A program made the translations under genes and the position numbers. The notes below the pieces were generated by a model, which did not search any database, was not told the origin of the DNA, and worked only from the letters and a program-made list of their open reading frames with translations. A DNA stretch of 9,849 nt from Actinomycetota bacterium (lineage in GTDB: Bacteria > Actinomycetota > Acidimicrobiia > Acidimicrobiales > BP-101): positions 1 to 9,849 of the forward strand of contig JAUTXA010000258.1 of NCBI GenBank assembly GCA_030838265.1, read 5' to 3'. Shown piece after piece: positions 1 through 6,282 of this stretch. The first letter of the stretch is position 1, and every line of letters starts with the position of its first letter.

Positions 1-413
1 CAGAAGTCGACGATCGCCCGGTTGTGGGCGCGCGCCAACCCGTAGGCGTAGTCGAGGTCGTCGCTGTGCTCGGCCTTCAGCAAGGACTTGTTGGCGAACG
101 TATTGAAGACGAGCTGGGTGGCGAATCCGAGGAGATCGAGAGCGCCGGGCCGGTCCTCCCTGATGAATGACCCAGTCGCCTTCCAGTTCTTTCGCAGCAT
201 GATCTCGTCCGCGTCCTTGGCCCGGAACTCCGGGTCGGCGTGGCGCAGGCGGTACTGCTCGATGAAGTCGTCCTCGCCTGGCGCGACGGTGCTCACGTAG
301 AGGGGCTCGAGCCGGTCGCGGATGGCGGCCTCGGCGTAGGGAAAGAACCAGTCGGGCGTCTCGACGATGTGTGAGTCCGCATCGTGGATGGTTCGGCCTT
401 CGGCGTAGGACAT
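1..413 (-). CDS. Amidohydrolase-2 family metal-dependent hydrolase, N-terminal part (C-terminus outside window)
   Basis: The 137 complete codons visible begin MSYAEGRTIHDADSHIVETP. The D13-S14-H15 motif followed by E18 is the N-terminal metal-binding signature (DADxHxxE) of the amidohydrolase-2 family of TIM-barrel hydrolases and decarboxylases. The segment near residues 129-137 (AHNRAIVDF) resembles the family's usual N-x-x-x-x-x-F-C helix before the next barrel strand. Members are cytoplasmic and typically bind one or two divalent metals; substrates vary widely, so none can be assigned. The ATG at 413 is supported by a good ribosome binding site (AGAAGGGGG, 7 nt upstream) and by the motif starting about ten residues in, as is usual. 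The gene runs off the left edge; a full member would be roughly 300-400 residues. It is transcribed divergently from the acyl-CoA dehydrogenase, which hints at a shared catabolic role but does not prove it. Confidence 0.8.
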   Translation of the reverse strand, partial: MSYAEGRTIHDADSHIVETPDWFFPYAEAAIRDRLEPLYVSTVAPGEDDFIEQYRLRHADPEFRAKDADEIMLRKNWKATGSFIREDRPGALDLLGFATQLVFNTFANKSLLKAEHSDDLDYAYGLARAHNRAIVDF

Positions 414-420
414 CGGGAGA

Positions 421-447
421 CCCCCTTCTCTCGTGGGCGGCATCGTA
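421..447 (-). promoter_or_regulatory. Ribosome binding site and possible -10 for the amidohydrolase gene
   Basis: On the minus strand AGAAGGGGG (421-429) lies 7 nt before the ATG at 413 and is a clear Shine-Dalgarno sequence. Further upstream TACGAT (442-447) fits the actinobacterial -10 pattern TAnnnT and would give a leader of about 20-25 nt. No convincing -35 is visible. The ribosome binding site is secure; the -10 is a guess. Confidence 0.4.
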
Positions 448-503
448 GCCAGCGGCCGTAGGCTCCACCTCTGTCGTCATCGCCGGTTCGTCAGAGACGA
501 CCA

Positions 504-509
504 GAGGAG
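504..509 (+). promoter_or_regulatory. Ribosome binding site deciding the acyl-CoA dehydrogenase start
   Basis: GAGGAG sits 7 nt before the ATG at 517. It favours this start over the in-frame ATG at 433, which would add 28 arginine- and histidine-rich residues unlike any acyl-CoA dehydrogenase N-terminus. Confidence 0.75.
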
Positions 510-516
510 AAGCGGA

Positions 517-1734
517 ATGTACAAGTGGAGTGACGAGCACGTGATGGTGCGCGACGCCATCCGGCAGTTCGTCGAGAAGGAGATCAAGCCCAACCTCGAG
601 GAGCTCGAGCACGGCGACACCCCGCCCTACGAGGTGCTCCGCAAGCTGATCCGCACCTTCGGGCTCGATGTGATGGCGGCCGACCGCTTCAAGCGCCAGA
701 TCGAGAAGGAGAAGGCGGGCGACACGTCCCGCCGCGATGCGAGCGGTGACGGGGGCGGCGGCGATGGGTCTTTGATGATGATCCCCATCATCGAGTTGTG
801 CCGCTACTGCCCGGGCATGGTGACGGCGATGGGCGTGAGCATGGGGCTGACGGCCGCCGCCATCATGAGCAAGGGGACCGTCGCCCAGAAGGAGCGGTGG
901 GCCCTCGATCTGCTCACCATGGAGAAGATCGGGGCGTGGGCCATCACCGAACCTGACTCCGGCTCCGACGCCTTCGGCTCGATGAAGTCGACGGCCCGAC
1001 GCGACGGTGACGAGTACCTGCTCAACGGGTCGAAGACCTTCATCACCAATGGCCCATACGCCGACACGATCGTCTTCATCTGCAAGCTCGACGAGGGCAA
1101 CGATCCGAAGGACCGCAAGGTCCTGTCGTTCGTCCTCGACTCGGGTATGCCCGGCCTCGAGCAGTCGAAGCCGCTCCGCAAGATGGGGATGCACTCGTCG
1201 CCCACCGGCCAGCTCTTTCTGACCGACGTTCGAGTCGGACGAGATCGGCTCATTGGCGAGACCGAGGATGGGCCGTCGCGCTCGGGAGCGAAGGACACGT
1301 TCTCGATGGAGCGAACCGGCGTGGCCGCCATGGCTTTGGGCATCGTCGAGCAGTGCCTCGAGCTGTCGCTCGACTACGCCCGCACTCGCGTCCAGTTCGG
1401 CAAGCCCATCGGTGAGTTCCAGCTCATCCAGCTGAAGCTGGCCAAGATGGAGGTGGCTCGGCTCAACATCCAGAACCTGGTCTTCCGGCAGATCGAGATG
1501 TCGGCCGACGGCGTCGGGATGACCCTGGCTGAGGCTTCGGCCTGCAAGCTCTACTCAGCTCAGAGCGCTATGGATGTCGCCCTCGAGGCCGTCCAGCTGT
1601 TCGGCGGCAACGGCTACATGGCTGAGTACCAAGTCGAGCAGCTGGCCCGCGACGCCAAGGTTCTCCAGATCTACGCCGGTACCGACGAGATACAGGTCTC
1701 CCAGATCGCCCGCAGCCTGCTCGGGGCGGGCTGA
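517..1734 (+). CDS. Acyl-CoA dehydrogenase family flavoprotein
   Basis: This 405-residue protein has the length and motif order of soluble FAD-dependent acyl-CoA dehydrogenases, which introduce the alpha-beta double bond in acyl-CoA thioesters and pass electrons to ETF. The N-terminal helical domain (about 1-140) is followed by the first family signature AITEPDSGSDA (142-152) and the beta-domain stretch NGSKTFITNG (170-179). The C-terminal domain has RTRVQFGKPI (289-298) and the second signature, FGGNGYM through YAGTDEIQ (362-393). The C-terminal position holding the catalytic Glu in medium- and short-chain enzymes is Ala387. Glu265 in FSMERTG falls where isovaleryl-CoA and long-chain dehydrogenases carry theirs, so activity is probably retained. 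A Gly/Asp-rich insert at about 67-85 breaks the N-terminal helical region. Substrate cannot be named; the catalytic position suggests branched- or long-chain acyl-CoA. The MBL gene follows after 9 nt. Confidence 0.93.
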   Translation: MYKWSDEHVMVRDAIRQFVEKEIKPNLEELEHGDTPPYEVLRKLIRTFGLDVMAADRFKRQIEKEKAGDTSRRDASGDGGGGDGSLMMIPIIELCRYCPGMVTAMGVSMGLTAAAIMSKGTVAQKERWALDLLTMEKIGAWAITEPDSGSDAFGSMKSTARRDGDEYLLNGSKTFITNGPYADTIVFICKLDEGNDPKDRKVLSFVLDSGMPGLEQSKPLRKMGMHSSPTGQLFLTDVRVGRDRLIGETEDGPSRSGAKDTFSMERTGVAAMALGIVEQCLELSLDYARTRVQFGKPIGEFQLIQLKLAKMEVARLNIQNLVFRQIEMSADGVGMTLAEASACKLYSAQSAMDVALEAVQLFGGNGYMAEYQVEQLARDAKVLQIYAGTDEIQVSQIARSLLGAG

Positions 1735-1743
1735 GAGTCGGCG

Positions 1744-2529
1744 ATGAAGATCGGGGACATCGATCTGATCCCGTTGAACGACGGGTTCTGCCGGCTGCCG
1801 CAGCAGTTCTATGTGGGGCTCGACTTCGAGAGGCACCCCGAGCTGCTGACCGATGACGGGAAGATCGAGATCCCGATCGGTTGCTACCTGCTCCGCACCG
1901 GCGATCGGTTGGTGCTCCTCGATGCCGGCTTGGGGCCAGTGTCGGTCGGGTGGGCGGAGGGCGGCGAGCTTCCTGCGGCGCTGGCCGCGGTCGGCGTCAG
2001 CCCGGGGGACATCGACACGATCGTGTGCAGCCACCTCCACATCGACCACCTGGGCTGGCTGGCCCGCGACGGCGAGCCGTTCTTTCCCAACGCCACTGTC
2101 CGCTACGGCGAGGCCGACTGGGGGCGCTTCGTCGCCGACGTCAACGCCGAGGAGCCGACCAGGGTGATCATGGAGACGTTGGCCGCCGCCGGACGGCTCG
2201 AGCCTCTCAGCGGAGACATGGTCGCCATCGCCCCTGGTCTCACCGCTCGTCACATGCCAGGCCACACCCTCGGCCACTACTGCATGGTCGTGTCGTCGGG
2301 TGAGGAGCGGGCCTTTCTTCTCGGCGACGCCGTCGAGTGCCCGCTCCAGCTCGACGAGCCCGACTTCTACGCCATCAGCGATGTCGACCCCGCGCTGGCG
2401 GCCCGGACCCGCGAGGCCTTGTGGCGCGAGCTCGAAGGCTCACAGGCGATGATCGCCGCCGCTCACTTCCCCGGTCTGGAGTTCGGACGGGTCCTGCGGG
2501 GCCAAGGAAAGCGCTGGGTCTCGATCTAG
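1744..2529 (+). CDS. MBL-fold metallo-hydrolase
   Basis: The 261-residue protein carries a full metallo-beta-lactamase-fold metal site: HLHIDH (H97, H99, D101, H102), H174 in MPGHTLGH, D195 in LLGDA and H241 in AAAHFPG. These are the ligands of a dinuclear zinc (or iron) centre, so the enzyme should be active. The family includes lactonases, thioesterases and other hydrolases; the general shape (GCYLLRTGDRLVLLDAG followed by HxHxDHxG) is seen in AHL-lactonase-like members, but substrate cannot be deduced. No signal peptide is visible, so it is probably cytoplasmic. The ATG comes 9 nt after the acyl-CoA dehydrogenase stop, with only a weak purine stretch (GAGAG) before it, so the two are probably co-transcribed; hydrolysis of a CoA ester or lactone intermediate would fit but is inference. 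Its TAG stop overlaps that of the converging aminotransferase. Confidence 0.9.
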   Translation: MKIGDIDLIPLNDGFCRLPQQFYVGLDFERHPELLTDDGKIEIPIGCYLLRTGDRLVLLDAGLGPVSVGWAEGGELPAALAAVGVSPGDIDTIVCSHLHIDHLGWLARDGEPFFPNATVRYGEADWGRFVADVNAEEPTRVIMETLAAAGRLEPLSGDMVAIAPGLTARHMPGHTLGHYCMVVSSGEERAFLLGDAVECPLQLDEPDFYAISDVDPALAARTREALWRELEGSQAMIAAAHFPGLEFGRVLRGQGKRWVSI

Positions 2530-3704
2530 CGATCTGCGGTCGCAGCCAACGTGGCCAGCCGCTCGCCGGCGGCGCGCAGCGTCTCGAGTCGTTTGGGAAA
2601 GGCGAAGCGGACCTTGGACGCCCCTTTGGAGCGATCGCTGTAGAAGCTCGACCCGGGGACGGCGGCCACGCCGATCTCGGTGACCAGCCGCCGGGCCAAG
2701 GCCACGTCGTCACCCGCGGGATCGACGGCGGACGTGTCGCACATCACGTAGTACGCGCCGTCGGGCAGGGCGAAACCGAAGCCGGCCTCTCGAAGAGCGT
2801 CACACAGCAGGTCGCGACGCTCTCGGTAGGCGACGGCCAGACCGGCGTAGTACTCGGCGGGGAGGTTCATGGCGGCCACGCCCGCGGCCTGAAGTGGGGC
2901 GGCGGCCCCGACGGTGAGGAAGTCGTGCACCTTCCGGATGGCGCTCGTCGCCTCGGGCGGTGCGATCGTCCAGCCAACGCGCCATCCGGTCACGGCATAG
3001 GTCTTCGACAGGGCGTTGATGGTGACGGTGCGATCCTGCAACCCGTCGACTTGAGCCGGCGGAAGATGGCCGCCCTCGCCCTGGTAGTGGATGTGCTCGT
3101 AGATCTCGTCGGTGAACACCCACACGTCCCACTGCTGGCAGAGCTCGGCGAGGAGCCCAAGCTCATCGGCGCTGAACATCTTGCCGGTGGGGTTATGGGG
3201 AGTGTTGACGATGACCGCTCGCGTCCGGGGTCCGAAGGCGTCCCGAAGCTCGGCCTCGTCGATCGACCACTCGGGCTCGTGCAGGGTGACGAGCCGGGGG
3301 ATAGCGCCGGAGAGGATGGCGTCGGGTCCGTAGTTCTCGTACCAGGGCTCGAAGATCACCACCTCATCGCCGGGGTCGAGCAGGGCCAGACAGGCAGCGA
3401 TCATGGCCTCGGTCGAACCGCACGTGACGCACAGCTCGCGCTCGGGGTCGACGCTCCACCCCTCGTAGGTGCGCGCCACCTTGGCCGCGATGGCCTGGCG
3501 GAAGGCCGGCGCCCCCCACGTGACGGCGTACTGATTGATGTCGGCATCGATGGCTTCCTTGGCCGCCGCCTTGAGCTCGGGGGGACAGGCGAAGTCGGGG
3601 AAGCCCTGGGCCAGGTTGATGCCCCCGTGCTCGAGGCAGAGCCGCGTCATCTCTCTGATCACCGACTCGGTGAAGGCCGCCGCCTTTTCGCTCGGAGATC
3701 TCAC
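2526..3704 (-). CDS. PLP-dependent class I/II aminotransferase
   Basis: The 392-residue protein is a fold-type I aminotransferase of the aspartate aminotransferase superfamily. Visible features are INLAQGFPDF (29-38, substrate loop), NQYAVTWG (57-64), NTPHNPTGK (167-175, Asn171), TDEIYEH (198-204, Asp199 and Tyr202), the PLP Schiff-base Lys234 in ALSKTYAVTGWRVGW and Arg366 in VRFAF, which should bind the substrate carboxylate. The pattern is closest to the kynurenine/glutamine transaminase K and methionine aminotransferase group, so the amino donor may be a bulky or sulfur-containing amino acid; this is not certain. The frame stays open well upstream, but the GTG at 3704 is chosen because it overlaps the TGA of the VOC gene (GTGA), gives a normal family N-terminus and normal length. 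No strong ribosome binding site precedes it, consistent with translational coupling. It converges on the MBL gene. Confidence 0.9.
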   Translation of the reverse strand: MRSPSEKAAAFTESVIREMTRLCLEHGGINLAQGFPDFACPPELKAAAKEAIDADINQYAVTWGAPAFRQAIAAKVARTYEGWSVDPERELCVTCGSTEAMIAACLALLDPGDEVVIFEPWYENYGPDAILSGAIPRLVTLHEPEWSIDEAELRDAFGPRTRAVIVNTPHNPTGKMFSADELGLLAELCQQWDVWVFTDEIYEHIHYQGEGGHLPPAQVDGLQDRTVTINALSKTYAVTGWRVGWTIAPPEATSAIRKVHDFLTVGAAAPLQAAGVAAMNLPAEYYAGLAVAYRERRDLLCDALREAGFGFALPDGAYYVMCDTSAVDPAGDDVALARRLVTEIGVAAVPGSSFYSDRSKGASKVRFAFPKRLETLRAAGERLATLAATADR

Positions 3705-4132
3705 GGGATCTCGGGCTCGACCCGGACGGCCCGCTCGTTGTCGGGATCGCGGTAGGCGGCGGGCATGGCGTCGGGACGGATCTGGTGAAGCAGGGCGATC
3801 TCGTTTCCACTCGGGTCGGTCATCACCAGACAGGGACCGTCGGGCACCTCGACCCGTCCGGACGCCGTGGTCCACCCCGACTCCTCGAGCCGGGCGTAGG
3901 CCACCTCGAGATCGTCGACCGACCAGATGGGGAGCACACTCGGGACGGGGCGGTGATCGGCCAGCAAGACGAGTGGCCCGGGGCCGAGCCTCACCGCGGC
4001 CACCTCGGCGCCAAAGGCCCGGAAGCGCCACACGAGCTCGGCGCCGAGCGCCCCGACGTAGAAGCCGAGGTCGCCCCCCAGGTCGGCGACTCCGACATAG
4101 AGGTACAGAAGGTCGCCAAAGGGAGCGGACAC
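3701..4132 (-). CDS. VOC superfamily protein (glyoxalase/bleomycin resistance/dioxygenase fold)
   Basis: This 143-residue protein has two beta-alpha-beta-beta-beta modules (about 8-57 and 66-116) typical of single-domain VOC proteins. FYVGALGAELVWR (24-36) and the closing DPSGNEIALLHQI (106-118) are the characteristic segments. Catalytic members bind a metal through His/Glu residues at strand ends. Here Glu111 is present, but the first strand (LLYLYVGV) has no His, so the metal site looks incomplete and a binding or sequestering role is possible. The GTG at 4132 is chosen because GAAGG lies 8 nt upstream and because residues before it in the open frame do not look like a VOC start. Its TGA overlaps the GTG of the aminotransferase, so the products are made together. 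A link such as handling the 2-oxo acid from transamination is speculation. The C-terminal tail (119-143) is polar and extends past the fold. Confidence 0.82.
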   Translation of the reverse strand: MSAPFGDLLYLYVGVADLGGDLGFYVGALGAELVWRFRAFGAEVAAVRLGPGPLVLLADHRPVPSVLPIWSVDDLEVAYARLEESGWTTASGRVEVPDGPCLVMTDPSGNEIALLHQIRPDAMPAAYRDPDNERAVRVEPEIP

Positions 4133-4189
4133 GTCCCCTACCTTCGTCGGGAAGCCCTTGCTCTGACAAGCATTCTCATGTGGCGGGCG

Positions 4190-4195
4190 TACGAT
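4190..4195 (+). promoter_or_regulatory. Probable -10 element of a leaderless promoter
   Basis: TACGAT matches TAnnnT and lies 7 nt before the GTG at 4203, so transcription would begin at or next to the start codon. No Shine-Dalgarno sequence precedes that GTG. No clear -35 is seen at 16-18 nt spacing; TGACAA (4164-4169) is too far upstream for a standard spacer. It lies in the 70-nt divergent gap between the VOC gene and the membrane protein gene. Confidence 0.5.
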
Positions 4196-4202
4196 TGGCG
4201 AA

Positions 4203-5144
4203 GTGGATCCCCGCCGGACTGGTGCTGTCGTCACCACGCTGGGGGCAGGGAGCCAGGCCGTCGGCCTGGGTCTGGACGCCTACCTCCACGCCCGCGATCC
4301 GAACCTGGCGGCCAAGGAGGGGCTCTTCACGCTCTCCAATCCCGGGCACCTGCTTCTCATCCTCGGTCTTGGGTTGGTGATCATCGGAGCCGGCATTCTG
4401 CTGCTCGTACCAGTCGTGACGCGACAGGGCCGGCGCCATCGCCCCGCGGTCGCCGTCCTGGCGGCTGCCGCCGTACTCAGCGTGAGCGGGGGCACGGCTT
4501 GGGCCGCGTCGACGACCATGGGCGTCGCTCACACCCACGCCCACGCCGCGGCGACAACCGCATCAGGCGTCACCTCGCCCACCCTGCCGGGGGCCGCGCC
4601 CCAGACCCACGCCCACGGCAACGGCCAAGTCTTGGCCGACGTCCCTATGGATCGTGCCACGCGCGATCAGCTGGCTGCCCAGCTCGTCGAGGCTCGGCAG
4701 TTCACGGACTCGCACCGCACCATCGACATGGCCCTCGTCGACGGCTACTCGATCATCACCGACTATCTGCCTCTCATCGGCGCGCATCTCATGAAGTTCT
4801 CGCTGGTCGATGGCAAGTTCGACATCCAGCATCCTGAGATGCTGCTCTACGACGGCACCGGCGATGGGGCCAAGATCGTCGGCCTCAGCTACTACGTGCT
4901 CGGCAAGCCCGAGCCCGTCGGCTTCGCCGGTGCCAACGACCACTGGCACCAGCACATCGGTCTGTGCATCTCGACCAAGCAGATCAAGGTGATAGGGGCT
5001 GAGGGGCTGACTGCTGCCCAGTGCCGGGCGCGCGGCGGCGTGAAGTCGAGCGGCCTGGACGCGTGGATGGTCCACGCCTGGGTCGTCCCGGGCTGGGAGA
5101 GCCTGCAGGGCGTGTTCAGCGCCGAGAACACCGCGTTGCACTAG
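4203..5144 (+). CDS. Membrane-anchored protein with histidine clusters, unknown function
   Basis: I do not recognise a named family for this 313-residue protein. The N-terminal part has two strong hydrophobic segments, about 49-72 (LLLILGLGLVIIGAGILLL core) and 82-101, and a weaker one near 8-26, so it is anchored in the membrane by two or three helices. A linker of about 102-145 has two His-rich motifs, HTHAH (110-114) and THAH (135-138). The C-terminal domain (about 150-313) looks globular and is dotted with histidines: H195 (GAHL), H210 (HPEMLLYDG), H247/H249/H251 (NDHWHQHIGLC) and H291 (MVHAWVVPGW), plus C255 and C274. Such spacing suggests metal binding, not shown. By the positive-inside pattern (RRHR at 77-80) the domain after 101 probably faces outward. 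The GTG at 4203 is supported by a leaderless -10. The channel-like gene starts 12 nt downstream, presumably in the same operon. Confidence 0.75.
   Translation: MDPRRTGAVVTTLGAGSQAVGLGLDAYLHARDPNLAAKEGLFTLSNPGHLLLILGLGLVIIGAGILLLVPVVTRQGRRHRPAVAVLAAAAVLSVSGGTAWAASTTMGVAHTHAHAAATTASGVTSPTLPGAAPQTHAHGNGQVLADVPMDRATRDQLAAQLVEARQFTDSHRTIDMALVDGYSIITDYLPLIGAHLMKFSLVDGKFDIQHPEMLLYDGTGDGAKIVGLSYYVLGKPEPVGFAGANDHWHQHIGLCISTKQIKVIGAEGLTAAQCRARGGVKSSGLDAWMVHAWVVPGWESLQGVFSAENTALH
4533..4617 (+). repeat. Short direct repeat encoding the THAH motifs
   Basis: ACCCACGCCCACG occurs at 4533-4545 and again at 4605-4617, 72 nt apart start to start and in the same frame. Both copies encode Thr-His-Ala-His. The repeat is a coding feature of the His-rich linker rather than a mobile or regulatory element. 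Confidence 0.6.
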
Positions 5145-5156
5145 AACCGTCGGGTT

Positions 5157-6257
5157 GTGAGCCCTGTTCTGCACACGGTCGCCGTGCTCGCCGGCTTGAT
5201 CCTCGTCGCCGCCACCCTGATGTCGGAGATCCACACCTTCGTGGTGCCGCGGGCCGCCCAGACGAGGATCCCCCGGTTCGTCTTCCTCGCCATGCGGTAC
5301 CTCTTCCGAGCCATCGGGTGGCGGAGCCGCACCTACGAGGGCACCGACCGTCTCTTCGCTCTCTACGCCCCGATCAGCCTGCTCGTGCTGCCAGTCGTGT
5401 GGATGACGATGGTGGCGACGGCCTACACGGTCGTGTACTGGGGACTCTCGGTCGGCTCGTGGCGAGCGGCCCTCGAGACCAGCGGCTCGTCGGTGTTCAC
5501 CCTCGGGTTCCAGCACCCTCAGGGACTGGCAGCCACCCTGGTTTGCTTCTCGGAGGCCGGCCTGGGTGTCGGCCTCCTCGCCCTGCTGATCACCTACTTG
5601 CCGACGATGTACGCGTCGTTCCAGCGCCGCGAGCGCATGGTCGCCCATCTCGACGTGCGGGCTGGTACGCCACCGTCGGCCGTGGTGATGCTCATCCGCT
5701 ACAACACGATCGACCGTCTCGACCGCATCGAAGCGCTCTGGGAGGCATGGGAGGACTGGTTCATCGACATCGAGGAGAGCCACACCTCGTTCGCGGCCTT
5801 GCCCTTCTTCCGCTCGCCGCAACCCAACCGGTCGTGGGTGACGGCGGCCGGCGCCATGCTCGATGCCGCCGCCCTCTACAACTCCGCGCTCGACGTGCCC
5901 CGGTCGGGTCAGGCCCAGCTCACCCTGCGCGCGGGGTTCATCTCGCTTCGTCGCATCGGCGACTTCTTCCAGATCCCCTACGACCCGGATCCGAGTCCGA
6001 CCGATCCCATCGCCGTCAGCCGCCAAGAGGTCGACGAGGTCCTGGACCGGTTGGAAGCCGGTGGCTTGCCGGTGAAGTCCGATCGCGACCAGGTCTGGGC
6101 GGACTTCGCGGGCTGGCGGGTGAACTATGACGCCGTGCTCCTCGGCCTGGCCGCCCTCACGATCGCGCCGATCGCCCCGTGGTCGTCGGATCGCTCTCCG
6201 CCGTTCCACCGTCCGCCGGTCACGCGGTGGGGACGGCGCCGGGCCTCGGTTGACTGA
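5157..6257 (+). CDS. Potassium-channel-like (two-TM/pore) membrane protein with long soluble C-terminal domain
   Basis: The 366-residue protein begins with a hydrophobic segment (about 5-22), a basic loop, a second helix (about 67-96), then a pore-like stretch and a third helix (about 123-152). In the pore-like stretch SSVFTLGF (111-118) occupies the place of a pore helix end and TVGYG selectivity filter of the two-TM ion channel family (Ion_trans_2), with TLGF instead of TVGYG. Residues 153-366 are mostly soluble, helical and acidic or basic (for example RIEALWEAWEDWFIDIEESH), with a mildly hydrophobic patch at 326-341, and resemble no ligand domain I know. Ion transport is inferred from topology and the filter-like motif only. 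The GTG at 5157 is preferred over the ATG near 5220 because it keeps the first membrane helix. There is no Shine-Dalgarno; AACC-GTCG-GGTT (5145-5156) fills the 12-nt gap after the preceding stop, so reinitiation is likely. Confidence 0.75.
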   Translation: MSPVLHTVAVLAGLILVAATLMSEIHTFVVPRAAQTRIPRFVFLAMRYLFRAIGWRSRTYEGTDRLFALYAPISLLVLPVVWMTMVATAYTVVYWGLSVGSWRAALETSGSSVFTLGFQHPQGLAATLVCFSEAGLGVGLLALLITYLPTMYASFQRRERMVAHLDVRAGTPPSAVVMLIRYNTIDRLDRIEALWEAWEDWFIDIEESHTSFAALPFFRSPQPNRSWVTAAGAMLDAAALYNSALDVPRSGQAQLTLRAGFISLRRIGDFFQIPYDPDPSPTDPIAVSRQEVDEVLDRLEAGGLPVKSDRDQVWADFAGWRVNYDAVLLGLAALTIAPIAPWSSDRSPPFHRPPVTRWGRRRASVD

Positions 6258-6263
6258 CCGAGG
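6244..6263 (+). terminator. Hairpin spanning the channel gene stop codon, possible terminator
   Basis: CCTCGGT (6244-6250) and ACCGAGG (6257-6263) form a perfect 7-bp stem with a 6-nt loop. The TGA stop (6255-6257) lies in the loop and the 3' arm. No T-run follows, so this is not a classical intrinsic terminator; it may act as an actinobacterial-type terminator without a U-tract or stabilise the mRNA 3' end. Confidence 0.45.
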
Positions 6264-6282
6264 TTCGGGGTACAGGACCCAC

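Noticed and set aside
433..516. Upstream ATG for the acyl-CoA dehydrogenase
   Set aside because: It has no good ribosome binding site and adds an Arg/His-rich stretch; the ATG at 517 has GAGGAG 7 nt before it.
2337..3755. A 472-codon plus-strand frame over the aminotransferase
   Set aside because: It is antisense to a convincing aminotransferase and overlaps the MBL gene's end; no recognisable domain.
3705..4169. N-terminal extension of the aminotransferase by about 155 residues
   Set aside because: The extension is Arg/Pro-rich, matches no domain, and overlaps the VOC gene; the GTG at 3704 gives the normal family length.
5145..5156. AACC-GTCG-GGTT stem before the channel gene as a regulatory hairpin
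   Set aside because: Only 4 bp and weak; it may be chance in GC-rich DNA. Mentioned under the gene but not called as a feature.
4563..6209. A 548-codon open frame on the minus strand
   Set aside because: It lies antisense to the two membrane-protein genes, its product is a mix of Arg, Gly, His and Glu with no domain, and high GC at third positions keeps such frames open by chance.
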